Assembly: GCA_040002995.1 (NCBI GenBank)
Contig: JBDUDK010000064.1
Span: 1-64,000, forward strand
Origin: JBDUDK01 sp040002995
GTDB lineage: Bacteria > Actinomycetota > Acidimicrobiia > Acidimicrobiales > Ilumatobacteraceae
Length of the DNA: 64,000 bases
Direction of reading: 5' to 3'
The translations under genes were made by a program, and so were the position numbers. Shown piece by piece: positions 39,882 through 51,077 of the stretch; the stretch's first letter is position 1, and each line of letters starts with the position of its first letter. The notes beneath the pieces were generated by a model, which was given only the letters and a program-made list of their open reading frames with translations, was not told the DNA's origin and searched no databases.

Positions 39882-42800
39882 GTGGGGGATTCGTTCGCCC
39901 ACCTACACCTGCACACCGAGTTCTCGATGCTCGACGGCGCCGCCCGGATCAGCGAGGTCGTTGCCGCCGCCGTGGCCGACGGCCAGCCCGCGATCGGGAT
40001 CACCGACCACGGAAACATGTACGGCGTCCTCGACTTCTACAAAGAGTGCAGGGGCCAGGGCATCACCCCGGTGATCGGGATGGAGGCCTACCAAGCGGGC
40101 GACAGCCGGTTCGACCGGCCGAGCCGGCGAGGGCGCGTCGACGACACGGGCGGCGACACCGAAGCGGGCGAGAAGCTCTACTACCACCTCACCCTGCTCG
40201 CCGAGACCAACGCCGGCTATCGCAACCTCATCCAGCTCGCGTCGATGGCCTTCCTCGAGGGCTACTACTACAAGCCTCGGCTCGACTGGGAGCTGCTCGA
40301 GCGCCACCACGAGGGCCTGCTCGCCACAACCGGTTGCCTGGGCGGGCATGTGCTGCAATCGCTGCTGCAGGGGCGTTTCGAGGATGCGCTCAAGAAGGCC
40401 GGACGCCTCCAGGACATATTCGGAAGGGACAACCTGTTCGTCGAGTTGCAAGACCACGGACTCGGGGCGCAGAGAGAGACGAATCCACAGCTCGTCGAGA
40501 TCGCTCGCCAGATCGGTGCGCCGCTGCTCGCGACGAACGATTCTCACTACACCCACCAGCACGACCACCTCGCCCACGACGCCCTGCTCTGCGTGCAGAC
40601 CGGCGCGCTGATGAGCGATCCGAAGCGTTTCAAGTTTGAAGGCGATCAGCACTACCTGAAGACCGCGGCCGAGATGCGTTATCTGTTCCGCGAGGTCCCA
40701 GAGGCGTGTGACAACTCGCTATGGATCGCCGAGCGGGCGAACGTCACCATCGACTTCGGCAAGCCCCAGCTTCCGTCGTTCGCCATCCCTCAGGGCTTCG
40801 CCGACGACTCCGACTACTTACGCCATCTCACGTTCGAAGGGGCGCGCCGGCGGTGGGGCAGCGATCCCTCGCCAGAGCTCGCCGAGCGTCTGTCGTATGA
40901 GTTGCAGGTCATCTCCGACATGGGTTTCAGCTCGTACTTCCTCATCGTTTGGGATCTCATCAAGCACGCCAAGGACAACGGCATTCGCGTCGGTCCCGGG
41001 CGGGGGAGCGCGGCGGGGTGTGCCGTCGCCTATTGCCTGCAGATCACCGATCTCGACCCGATCCGCTACGACCTTCTTTTCGAAAGGTTTCTCAACCCGA
41101 GCCGCGTCTCGATGCCCGACATCGACATGGACTTCGACTCCCGCTATCGCGACGAGATGATCCGCTACGCCACCGAGCGGTACGGCCGCGATCACGTCGC
41201 GCAGATCGTGACGTTCTCCACGATCAAGGCCCGCGCCGCGGTGCGAGACGCCGCCCGCGTGCTCGGCTACCCGTACGCGGTGGGCGACAAGATCGCCAAG
41301 GCGATGCCGCCCTTGGTGATGGGACGCGACACGCCCTTGTACGCCTGCCTCGAGCTTCATCCGAGGTTCGAGGACGGTTATCGAGCGGCCGCCGAGCTGC
41401 GCGCCATGGTCGAAGCCGATCCCGACGTCGACAAGGTCGTCCAGGTAGCACGCGGGCTCGAGGGCCTCCGCCGCCAGGACGGCATCCACGCCGCCGCCGT
41501 CGTCATCACCCGCGAGCCGCTCACGGAGTACCTCCCGGTCCAGCGCAAGCCCGAGCCCGGTCAGGCCGCCGACGATGCGCCCATCGTCACGCAGTACGAG
41601 ATGCACGGGGTCGAAGAGCTCGGCCTGCTGAAGATGGACTTTCTCGGACTTCGCAACCTCGACGTGATTACCGACGCGGTCGCGATGATCCGGGCCATCA
41701 AGGATCCGGCGTTCGACATCGACAACGTCGACCTCGACGACGCGGCCACCTTCGCGCTGCTGCAAAAGGGCGACTCGATCGGCGTGTTCCAACTCGAGGG
41801 CGGACCCATGCGGGCGCTCATGCGCAGCCTGGCGCCCACGACGTTCGACGATGTCGCGGCCCTGGTCGCGCTGTACCGGCCCGGGCCGATGGCCGCGAAC
41901 ATGCACAACGACTACGCCGACCGCAAGAACGGCCGGCGGCCCATCGACTTCCTTCATCCCGATCTGGAGGAGGTGCTCGGCGACACCTACGGCCTCATGA
42001 TCTATCAAGAGTCGGTCATGCGCGTGGCCCAACGCTGTGCCGGCTACTCGTTGGCCGAAGCCGACAACCTGCGCAAGGCCTGCGGCAAGAAAATTCGTGA
42101 GCTCATCGCGAAGGAGCGAGAGAAGTTCGTCGAAGGTTGCGAGCAAACCGGCTATGGGCGCGAGCTGGGCAAGAAACTGTTCGACATCATCGAGCCGTTC
42201 GCCGACTACGCGTTCAACAAGAGCCACGCCTACGGCTACGGGCTCGTTGCCTACCAGACCGCGTACCTCAAGGCGCATTACCCGGTCGAGTACCTCGCCT
42301 GCCTACTCACGAGCGTGAAGGGAAGCCTCGAGAGGGCCGCTGTCTATCTTGCCGACTGCCGGGCGCTGGGTGTGAAGGTTCTGAACCCCGACATCAACGT
42401 GTCCGCTTCCGATTTTGTCGCGCTCAAACCGGCCGAGGCGCCGGCGCGGGTCGAACTGCCTCGCGGTTGTGTCGGGGTGATCCCGTTCGGGCTCTCCGCG
42501 GTGCGCAATGTCGGCGAGGGTCTGGTCGCGCTCATTTGCGACGAGCGGGCCGCCAACGGTCCTTTCACCGACTTCTACGACTTCGTCGAACGTGTCGACC
42601 CGCAGGTGTTGAACAAGCGGGCCATCGAGTCGCTGATCAAGGCGGGCGCGTTCGACGCGGTCGGTCACAAGCGCAGGGCTCTCCTCGCGGTGTTCGAGCA
42701 AATCATCGATACCACGCTCGAACGCCGGCGCGAGCGCGATCAGGGCGTGATGAGCCTGTTCGCCGACTGGGCCGAGGGAGCGGCGAGCTCCGATTTCGGC

Positions 42801-43451
42801 TACAGCGAGCGCATCGAAATCGGGGAGCTCGAGTTCGACAAAGCCCAACGCCTTGCGTTCGAGAAGGAAATGCTGGGGCTCTACGTCAGCGATCACCCTT
42901 TGATGGGGGCCGAGGCGGCGTTGCGCCGGCGCTGCGACTGCACGATCGCCGACCTGGTCGAGCGCGACGAAGGCACCGTGCTCACGGTCGGCGGAGTCGT
43001 CACGGGGTTGTCGCGCAAGTACACCAAGCGCGGCGATCTCATGGGGTCGTTTATTCTCGAAGACCTTCACGCGACGATCGATGTCATGGTCTTCCCGAAG
43101 ACGATGCTCGAGCAAGGCCACAAGCTGGCCGACGACGTTGTGGTGACCTTGAAGGGCCGCCTCGACATGCGGGAGGAGGTTCCGAAGTTGGTCTGCATGG
43201 AGGTCACAGTCCTGGCCAATGTCGGCGTCGGGGCCGCGCCGCTCCACCTCAGGCTGCCGTCGGGTCTGAGCGAGGAGACCGTGAGCATGCTGCATCGCTT
43301 GCTCGCTGAGCACCCAGGGGAGTCACCGGTGTTCATCCACCTCGGCGACGGACCCGTCATTCGCCTGCCGGAAACGTTCTGTGTCGACCTGGGAAGGGGC
43401 CTGGTGGGAGAGCTCCGGGCCGCGTTCGGTGCCGGGGTCGTGACTGTCTGA
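39882..43451 (+). CDS. dnaE: DNA polymerase III subunit alpha (DnaE1)
   Basis: A 1189-residue replicative polymerase. The N-terminal PHP domain starts FAHLHLHTEFSMLDGAARI. The catalytic palm has GPGRGSAAGCAVAYCLQITD and MPDIDMDFD with D413 and D415. The fingers region includes YQESVMRVAQ, YAFNKSHAYGYGLVAYQTAYLKAHYP; a helix-hairpin-helix (NKRAIESLIKAGAFD) and an OB domain (LTVGGVVTGLSRKYTKRGDLMG) follow. No intein is present. GTG start; GGGAGG lies 11 nt upstream, rather far. Confidence 0.96.
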   Translation: MGDSFAHLHLHTEFSMLDGAARISEVVAAAVADGQPAIGITDHGNMYGVLDFYKECRGQGITPVIGMEAYQAGDSRFDRPSRRGRVDDTGGDTEAGEKLYYHLTLLAETNAGYRNLIQLASMAFLEGYYYKPRLDWELLERHHEGLLATTGCLGGHVLQSLLQGRFEDALKKAGRLQDIFGRDNLFVELQDHGLGAQRETNPQLVEIARQIGAPLLATNDSHYTHQHDHLAHDALLCVQTGALMSDPKRFKFEGDQHYLKTAAEMRYLFREVPEACDNSLWIAERANVTIDFGKPQLPSFAIPQGFADDSDYLRHLTFEGARRRWGSDPSPELAERLSYELQVISDMGFSSYFLIVWDLIKHAKDNGIRVGPGRGSAAGCAVAYCLQITDLDPIRYDLLFERFLNPSRVSMPDIDMDFDSRYRDEMIRYATERYGRDHVAQIVTFSTIKARAAVRDAARVLGYPYAVGDKIAKAMPPLVMGRDTPLYACLELHPRFEDGYRAAAELRAMVEADPDVDKVVQVARGLEGLRRQDGIHAAAVVITREPLTEYLPVQRKPEPGQAADDAPIVTQYEMHGVEELGLLKMDFLGLRNLDVITDAVAMIRAIKDPAFDIDNVDLDDAATFALLQKGDSIGVFQLEGGPMRALMRSLAPTTFDDVAALVALYRPGPMAANMHNDYADRKNGRRPIDFLHPDLEEVLGDTYGLMIYQESVMRVAQRCAGYSLAEADNLRKACGKKIRELIAKEREKFVEGCEQTGYGRELGKKLFDIIEPFADYAFNKSHAYGYGLVAYQTAYLKAHYPVEYLACLLTSVKGSLERAAVYLADCRALGVKVLNPDINVSASDFVALKPAEAPARVELPRGCVGVIPFGLSAVRNVGEGLVALICDERAANGPFTDFYDFVERVDPQVLNKRAIESLIKAGAFDAVGHKRRALLAVFEQIIDTTLERRRERDQGVMSLFADWAEGAASSDFGYSERIEIGELEFDKAQRLAFEKEMLGLYVSDHPLMGAEAALRRRCDCTIADLVERDEGTVLTVGGVVTGLSRKYTKRGDLMGSFILEDLHATIDVMVFPKTMLEQGHKLADDVVVTLKGRLDMREEVPKLVCMEVTVLANVGVGAAPLHLRLPSGLSEETVSMLHRLLAEHPGESPVFIHLGDGPVIRLPETFCVDLGRGLVGELRAAFGAGVVTV

Positions 43452-43582
43452 CGGCACCCCGCGACCACCTGTGAGCGGTCGGCTGGCGGAAGACCCCATC
43501 GGAAGTGGCAGAATGTGCGCATTCCGGCGGTCAACCACCGCCTGTTGCGTACCCGGTTTCTTCATCCTCGGGGGCTGAACCG

Positions 43583-44248
43583 ATGGCGATCGTCGTCGAT
43601 ACCAAGGACTGCACGGCACTAAGTGATGCGGAGCTCGGCGATATGGCCGACATCTGCACCGACGGACCGTCGCGTATCGGCGTCGGGCACTTGTCCAAAT
43701 TCCGTGAGGAATGGGTGCGGATCGTCCAGGCGCGCGACGGGGCCAAGCTGCAAGCCTTCGCGTTTGCCACCCTCGAACGTATTGGCGGCACCCCCTGCGT
43801 GCTGATCGGCATGGCCGGTGTGAAGCGCACGTCCAAGCGGGAGAGCGCGCTCAAGATCCTCATGGCCGAGCTGTCTCACCTCGCCCTGATGTCGTTTCCC
43901 GACGAAGACGTGCTCTTCGGCACCCGCCTCCTCGATCCGGGGGCATTCGAGGCCTTCCGGCTCCTTCACGACATCGTGCCGAGGCCCGGCCACAAGGCCA
44001 ACGGCGAGGAGCGGGCCTGGGGCCGGCGCCTCGTACGCCGCTTCTCCGTTGAGGGCAGCTACGACGAGCAGGGCTTCAAGGTCAAGGGCACCGGAGCCGT
44101 CCAGGGCGTGTTCGACTATGAATCGTCGAAGCCCGAGACGATCCCTCCCGATGTCGCCGCCCTCTTCAAGGGCCTCAAGCCCGCCAAGGGTGATTGCATC
44201 GTCAGCTGCGCGTGGGCGATGGCGGAAGATCTCGCCAAGTATCTCTAG
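43583..44248 (+). CDS. conserved-looking protein of unknown function
   Basis: A 221-residue soluble protein. The segment GVGHLSKFREEWVRIVQARDGAKLQAFAFATLERIGGTPCVLIGMAGV with a following basic-acidic helix reminds one of a GNAT-type acyltransferase core, but no acetyl-CoA loop is clear, so no function is assigned. No signal peptide or membrane helix. ATG 43583 lies 131 bp after dnaE; the frame is open for 26 more codons upstream. The nitroreductase gene follows after 18 bp. Confidence 0.7.
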   Translation: MAIVVDTKDCTALSDAELGDMADICTDGPSRIGVGHLSKFREEWVRIVQARDGAKLQAFAFATLERIGGTPCVLIGMAGVKRTSKRESALKILMAELSHLALMSFPDEDVLFGTRLLDPGAFEAFRLLHDIVPRPGHKANGEERAWGRRLVRRFSVEGSYDEQGFKVKGTGAVQGVFDYESSKPETIPPDVAALFKGLKPAKGDCIVSCAWAMAEDLAKYL

Positions 44249-44266
44249 GCCTCGCCCGGTTCTCGA

Positions 44267-44863
44267 GTGGAGCTCGCCGACGTCATCCGCGGCCGGCGCA
44301 TGCACCGGGCGTTCTCACCCGAACCTCTCGGGGTAGAGATCGTCGATTCGCTCGTGGATCTGGCCCGCCGTGCGCCATCGGCGGGCAACAGCCAGGGGTG
44401 GGACTTCATCGTGCTCGACGGCCCCGCGGAGACGGCGACGTTCTGGGACATCACGCTGCCCGATGATCGCCGGTCGTCGTTTCGCTGGAAACAGCTCCTC
44501 GACGCGCCCACGATCGTGCTCCCGCTGGCCGACCGCGACGCCTACACCGCGCGCTACCGCGAACCCGACAAGGTGTCGACCGGACTCGGTGTCGCCGCGA
44601 ACTGGCCGGTGCCTTATTGGCAGATCGACACGGCCTTCGCCACGATGCTCCTCTTGCTCGCGGCGGCCGACGCGGGGCTGGGCGCGTTGTTCTTCGGCGT
44701 GTTTCGCAACGCCGAGCGGCTGCTCGACGTGCTGGGCGCGCCGACCGGTCACGAACTCATCGGCGCCGTCGCGCTCGGACGGCCGCTTGACGACGAGCCC
44801 GGCCAGTCGGCCGACCGCCCTCGCCGCCCGCTCGACGAGGTCGTCCACCGAGGTCGGTGGTAA
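44267..44863 (+). CDS. nitroreductase family protein
   Basis: A 198-residue FMN-dependent oxidoreductase. VIRGRRMHRAFSPEPL and RRAPSAGNSQGWDFIVLD are the FMN-phosphate contacts; AAADAGLGALFFGVFRN and HELIGAVALGRP are the C-terminal family blocks. The substrate is unknown; related actinobacterial proteins act on nitro-compounds or quinones. GTG start. Confidence 0.88.
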   Translation: MELADVIRGRRMHRAFSPEPLGVEIVDSLVDLARRAPSAGNSQGWDFIVLDGPAETATFWDITLPDDRRSSFRWKQLLDAPTIVLPLADRDAYTARYREPDKVSTGLGVAANWPVPYWQIDTAFATMLLLLAAADAGLGALFFGVFRNAERLLDVLGAPTGHELIGAVALGRPLDDEPGQSADRPRRPLDEVVHRGRW

Positions 44864-44866
44864 GCG

Positions 44867-45445
44867 TCAGCTGGTGGCGGTGGTGAGACCGCAGACGTTC
44901 GAGAAATACGCAGAGACCCGAGCGGTTGCCGCGGTCATCTCGGCGCTGCTGATGCCGGCGAACTGGGCCGCGAGGTCGGGATCATTCGCCGCGGCGGCGA
45001 CCATCTTCGCGGTGTCGTAGTCGTACTTCTTGTAGAGGTCGATCAACTTCTGGTAGCCGGTGAACATCGTGTCGACGTCGGCTTTGATCTCGTCGGGCGC
45101 CTTGTCCTTGATGTTGTTGAGGACTTCCTCGATCTTGGTGAACGACGCCTTCAAGTCGGTAGCCGATGTCGAATCTCCGCCGAAGTCGGTCGCTTCGAGA
45201 TCCTTCGCGTAGTTGCAGACCGCATCGCTGCCCTTACCCGTGAACGACGTGTCGATGGTGATGGACTCGTCCGTGGCGGCGTCTGTCGAGCCGGTTATGC
45301 CGTCGGTGCCGTTGGTGCCGACGTTTCCTGGCGTCGACGCCTTGGCGGTCGTCTTGGATGACGACGAGGACGAGCCCCCGCCACAGGCCGCGAGGGCACC
45401 GACCAGGGCGACGGACACGGCCGCCGTGCGCAGACGACGAGTCAT
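44867..45445 (-). CDS. secreted lipoprotein of unknown function
   Basis: A 192-residue lipoprotein precursor: signal peptide MTRRLRTAAVSVALVGALAAC with lipobox LAAC (C21), a Gly/Ser/Thr-rich linker (about 22-68), then a mostly helical domain with two cysteines (VCNYAKDLEATDF and FSNVCGLTTATS) that could form a disulphide. AAAGGA lies 7 nt before the ATG at 45445. No family recognised. It would be processed by LspA, encoded in this window. Confidence 0.85.
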   Translation of the reverse strand: MTRRLRTAAVSVALVGALAACGGGSSSSSSKTTAKASTPGNVGTNGTDGITGSTDAATDESITIDTSFTGKGSDAVCNYAKDLEATDFGGDSTSATDLKASFTKIEEVLNNIKDKAPDEIKADVDTMFTGYQKLIDLYKKYDYDTAKMVAAAANDPDLAAQFAGISSAEMTAATARVSAYFSNVCGLTTATS

Positions 45446-45500
45446 GAGGGGTTCCTTTCGAGGGGCTGCCAAATGTTGGCTGCCCACGCAGTGTGGCAGC

Positions 45501-47474
<1,974 letters not shown>

Positions 47475-47548
47475 GGGCGCACGGTACCGGCGAGCGGGCG
47501 ATACCGGCTCGCTCCTATATGACTCTCGGCGGCTACGTTGCTCGGCCT

Positions 47549-48295
47549 ATGGAGATTCGTTTAGACGGCAAGGTAGCGCTCGTGACGGGCGCGTCGAAGG
47601 GCATCGGCAAGGCGATCGCGAAGGCTTACGCCGACGCCGGCGCCAAGGTGATGCTCTCGTCGCGCAAGCAGGACGCGCTCGATGAGGCGGTGGCCGACAT
47701 TGGCGGGGAGGTCGCCACGTTCGCGGCGAACGCCGGAGACATCGACGCCGCCGACGCGTGCGTGCAGGCGACCGTCGAGCGTTTCGGCGCCCTCGACATC
47801 CTCGTCAACAACGCGGCCACGAACCCGTACGCCGGGCCCACGATGGACATCGATCCCAGTCGCTTCGACAAGACGCTCCAAGTAAATCTTCGGGGGCCTG
47901 TGTTCTGGTGCCAATCCGCTTGGAGGCGGGCGTTCGTCGACAAGCCGGGCGTCATCGTCAATATCGCGTCGGTGGGGGGTCTTCGCGCAGAGTCTCTCCT
48001 CGGCGTGTACAACGTCACGAAGGCCGCCCTCATTCATCTGACCCGCCAACTCGCCGCCGAACTCGGACCTACCCGAGTGGTGGGCATCGCGCCGGGTCTC
48101 GTGAAGACCGATTTCTCCGCCATGCTCGTCAAGAATTTCGGTGAGCGCCTCGCCGCCAGCGTGCCCCTCAAACGCCTCGGCGAGCCCGAAGACGTGGCCA
48201 ACCTGGCGCTTTTCCTCGCGAGCGACAAGGCGAGCTGGATCACCGCCGACACCTTCGTCGTCGATGGTGGGGCCGGTGTAAGGATGGTCACATGA
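47549..48295 (+). CDS. short-chain dehydrogenase/reductase (SDR)
   Basis: A 248-residue classical SDR, NAD(P)-dependent. Cofactor motif TGASKGIG (13-20), NNAA (87-90), catalytic S141, Y154 and K158 (YNVTK), and C-terminal DGGAGVRM. The ATG at 47549 was chosen over an ATG at 47519 because MEIRLDGKVALVTGA is the normal start. The substrate is unknown. ATGA overlap with the VOC gene, so the two probably act together or are at least co-translated. Confidence 0.9.
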   Translation: MEIRLDGKVALVTGASKGIGKAIAKAYADAGAKVMLSSRKQDALDEAVADIGGEVATFAANAGDIDAADACVQATVERFGALDILVNNAATNPYAGPTMDIDPSRFDKTLQVNLRGPVFWCQSAWRRAFVDKPGVIVNIASVGGLRAESLLGVYNVTKAALIHLTRQLAAELGPTRVVGIAPGLVKTDFSAMLVKNFGERLAASVPLKRLGEPEDVANLALFLASDKASWITADTFVVDGGAGVRMVT

Positions 48296-48639
48296 CCATC
48301 ACGAAGACGTACTTCATGCTCCACGTGGTCGACATGGATCGTGCCGCGGCGTTCTATCGCGAGGGTGTTGGGCTCGACGTGCGTTTCGTGTCGCCCCAGT
48401 GGAGCGAGTTCGCCTGGGGTGATGCGACGGTGGCCCTGCACGGCGGCGCATCATCGACCGACCGACGCGTCACGGGTCTGGGTTTCGAGGTCGACGACCT
48501 CGCGGCCGCCTGCAAAAAGGTCGCGGCGGCGGGCGGAGCGATCGTTGCGCCCCCGAGTGACCGACCCGGTGAGCCCATCCGTCTCGCCGACGTGGCCGAC
48601 ACCGAAGGAAATGTCTTCAGCCTCGCCGAGCCCGTCTAA
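48292..48639 (+). CDS. VOC-fold (glyoxalase/bleomycin-resistance) protein
   Basis: A 115-residue vicinal-oxygen-chelate protein: YFMLHVVDMDRAAAFYREGVGLDVRF, VTGLGFEVDDLAAACKKVAAAGGAIVAPP and LADVADTEGNVFSLAEP form two beta-alpha-beta-beta-beta units. It could be a lyase, dioxygenase or binding protein. Coupled to the SDR by ATGA; converges with the MFS gene with a 4-bp overlap. Confidence 0.88.
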   Translation: MTITKTYFMLHVVDMDRAAAFYREGVGLDVRFVSPQWSEFAWGDATVALHGGASSTDRRVTGLGFEVDDLAAACKKVAAAGGAIVAPPSDRPGEPIRLADVADTEGNVFSLAEPV

Positions 48640-49892
48640 GTACGGGCTGTCTCTCGGGCGTCGGCGATCGCACCGTCGGTGGCCACGAGCCCGATTGGCA
48701 CCACGAGCACGGCAGTGACGATGCCGAAGACGATGAACGGCGCGCGTATCCCGAAAGCATTGGCGAGCAAGCCCCCGGCGATCGTGCCGATCGGCATCAT
48801 GCCGAGGCCAAACAAGCGGTAGGCGCTGTTCACGCGGCCGAACAAGCGCTGCGGCACGATCTGCTGTCTCAGCGCGACCGTGACGACGTTCCAGCTCACG
48901 CCCCAGAGCCCTTCGAGGACCATGAAGACCGCGGCGGGTACGGGATTCGTGATGTATGCCATCCCGACGAGCGCGATCGCTTCGAACACCACCGTTGCCG
49001 CGAGCGTGCGTCCCTGGCCCAACCAGCGCGCCAGGCGCGAGCCCAGGAGCCCTCCCGCGACCGAACCGATCGCCGCGGCGGCGAGCAGGATGCCGAACCC
49101 ACGGTCGCTGACGTGTAGGCGCTGCTTGGCCAACAAGACGAAGACCGCGAAGGCGCCATTGGCGGCCAGGTTCATCACGCCCAAACAGAGGGCCAACGTG
49201 CGCAGCAGGCGGTGGGCGAAGAGCCACTTGAGGCCCTCCGCGATTTCGTGGCGCATCTTGGTACGACCGTCCGGACGGGGCGCGGCCACGGGACGGAATC
49301 GGCCACGGATCGTCATGAGAAGCACGGCCGATGCGAGAAACGTGGCGCCATCCACGACGAACGGCAGACCCATGGCGGCGGCGAAAAGCAAACTGCCTAC
49401 GGGCGGTCCGAGAAATTGACGCCCCGCAGTCTCCGAGGCCTGTTGGAAACCGTTCGCCCGTTCGAGTTGATCGGTCTCGACGAGCGACGGGATGATCGCC
49501 TGCGCGGCGTTGCCGAACAAAACGTCGGCAAAGCCGATCGTCAGCGACGTGAGGTACAGCAGCGGCATGCGGACCCAGTGCTGGAACACACTGACGGCGA
49601 TCAGCACCGTGACGGCGCCCCGCACGATGTCCATCGCGAACATGACTTTCCGCCGATCGAAGCGATCGACGAGGGCGCCCGCGTGCAAGGAGAAAACGAG
49701 CCACGGAAGCGTGCCCGCTGTGGCTATACCTGACACGAGGCGAGGATCGCTCGAAAGGGAGGCGGCGAGGAGGGGGAGCGCGGCCACCGTGACGCCGTCG
49801 CCGAGTGCCGAGATGCTCGACGCCCACCAGAGCCGCCAAAAGCGCGGCGCCAGTTTCGTCGTCGGTGCGGCGAGCCCAGTCACCTCACTCAT
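48636..49892 (-). CDS. MFS transporter (MFS_3/enterobactin-exporter-like)
   Basis: A 418-residue membrane protein with about 12 helices. LAPRFWRLWWASSISALGDGVTVAALPLLAA and the loop HAGALVDRFDRRKVMFAMDIVRG are typical of the EntS/macrolide-exporter branch of MFS. Cargo unknown. The frame is open upstream for 27 codons, but ATG 49892 overlaps the menE stop (TCAT on the plus strand, ATGA on the coding strand) and is preferred, placing it in an operon with menE. Confidence 0.9.
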   Translation of the reverse strand: MSEVTGLAAPTTKLAPRFWRLWWASSISALGDGVTVAALPLLAASLSSDPRLVSGIATAGTLPWLVFSLHAGALVDRFDRRKVMFAMDIVRGAVTVLIAVSVFQHWVRMPLLYLTSLTIGFADVLFGNAAQAIIPSLVETDQLERANGFQQASETAGRQFLGPPVGSLLFAAAMGLPFVVDGATFLASAVLLMTIRGRFRPVAAPRPDGRTKMRHEIAEGLKWLFAHRLLRTLALCLGVMNLAANGAFAVFVLLAKQRLHVSDRGFGILLAAAAIGSVAGGLLGSRLARWLGQGRTLAATVVFEAIALVGMAYITNPVPAAVFMVLEGLWGVSWNVVTVALRQQIVPQRLFGRVNSAYRLFGLGMMPIGTIAGGLLANAFGIRAPFIVFGIVTAVLVVPIGLVATDGAIADARETART

Positions 49893-51001
49893 CTGACGAG
49901 TTCGCTCCGACGAATCTTGCCGAGGGAAGTGCGCGGAATCGCGGTGACGACGACGACTCGTCTCGGCGCGCAATGGGCCGGCAGTTCGGATTTCGAGTAC
50001 GCGCGCAGCTCATCGAGCGTCGGAATCGCGCCGGCGTCGGCCGGCACGACATACGCGGTCACGACATGGCCCCACTCGGGGTCCTCCAACCCAGCGACAG
50101 CGACGTCGGCCACGCCAGGGTGCGTCAGCAGCACCCGTTCGACGGGCTCGGGCCACACGTTCTCGCCCCCGGTGATGATGAGATCGCCCTGCCTGCCGTA
50201 GACCGTGAGGTGACCAACCGTTGGCTCCCATGCACCGAGATCTCCCGTGGCGAACCAGCCGTCACGATCCTTCGGGTCGAACCCATCGCGATAGACGCGC
50301 AGGAGCATCGGGCCCCTGAGCCAGATCTGCGCGTGGTCGTCGACCCGTACGTCGACGCCGCTGAGCGGGACGCCGTCGTACACCACGCCGCTTCCTGTCT
50401 CGGTCATCCCGTAGGTGGTGACGATGTTGGCCGGCAGCGAGGGCGGTGGCGCGCTCCCGCCGAGCACGATCCAACGAAACGGCGCGGGATCGATACGGCG
50501 CAGCGCCGCCGGCACAAGCGATACGAGTGTCGCTCCGCTCGCCATGACGTCGTCGGGGTCGAACTTGGGTAGCACCGTCAGTGACGTCTCGGTGACGAGC
50601 GCACGGGTCACGACCGAGAGGCCACCCACGTGCGCCAGCGGGAGACACGCGAGCCACAGATCAGCGGCCGGATCGACGCCGAGCCGCTCGCTCGTGGCCC
50701 ACGCCGATGCCGCCACCGCATCATGCGTCAGCACCACCGCTTTGGGCTCGCCGGTCGAACCACTGGTGGCCACGACGAGCGCGTCGCCATCGTCGACGGG
50801 TCGGCCTCTGGCCCTACGGACCCGTTCACCGCCGTTGCCCACGATCCAAGCCGGGGCCACCGCGTCGAGGATCGCTTGGGCCAGAGCGGGCGGATAGCGG
50901 GAATCGACCGGGAACGCGGCGTCGCCGTCGTCCCAAACTCGCCGTAGGGCGTCGACGAACGCCCGCCCCCCGGGAAGTGCGATGGCGACGAGCTCGGCCA
51001 C
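49889..51001 (-). CDS. menE: o-succinylbenzoate-CoA ligase MenE
   Basis: A 370-residue ANL-superfamily adenylating enzyme. P-loop VVATSGSTGEPKAVVLTH, YGMTETGSG, GWFATGDLG, YGRQGDLIITGGENVWP and the C-terminal lysine in RTSLGKIRR. It is shorter than generic acyl-CoA ligases, as usual for MenE, and the surrounding men genes support the role. The frame is open to an ATG at 51079 whose codon overlaps the menB start; GTG 51001 (MAELVAIALPGG) is preferred because the extra residues look non-coding and the gap would then hold both promoters. Confidence 0.85.
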   Translation of the reverse strand: MAELVAIALPGGRAFVDALRRVWDDGDAAFPVDSRYPPALAQAILDAVAPAWIVGNGGERVRRARGRPVDDGDALVVATSGSTGEPKAVVLTHDAVAASAWATSERLGVDPAADLWLACLPLAHVGGLSVVTRALVTETSLTVLPKFDPDDVMASGATLVSLVPAALRRIDPAPFRWIVLGGSAPPPSLPANIVTTYGMTETGSGVVYDGVPLSGVDVRVDDHAQIWLRGPMLLRVYRDGFDPKDRDGWFATGDLGAWEPTVGHLTVYGRQGDLIITGGENVWPEPVERVLLTHPGVADVAVAGLEDPEWGHVVTAYVVPADAGAIPTLDELRAYSKSELPAHCAPRRVVVVTAIPRTSLGKIRRSELVR

Positions 51002-51077
51002 GAGCACGACGGTAGCGGTGGGGTCCCGACGGCCGGGATGGCAATCGGCCGCGGGTGGGTGGGAAGCTGAGCCCTTC

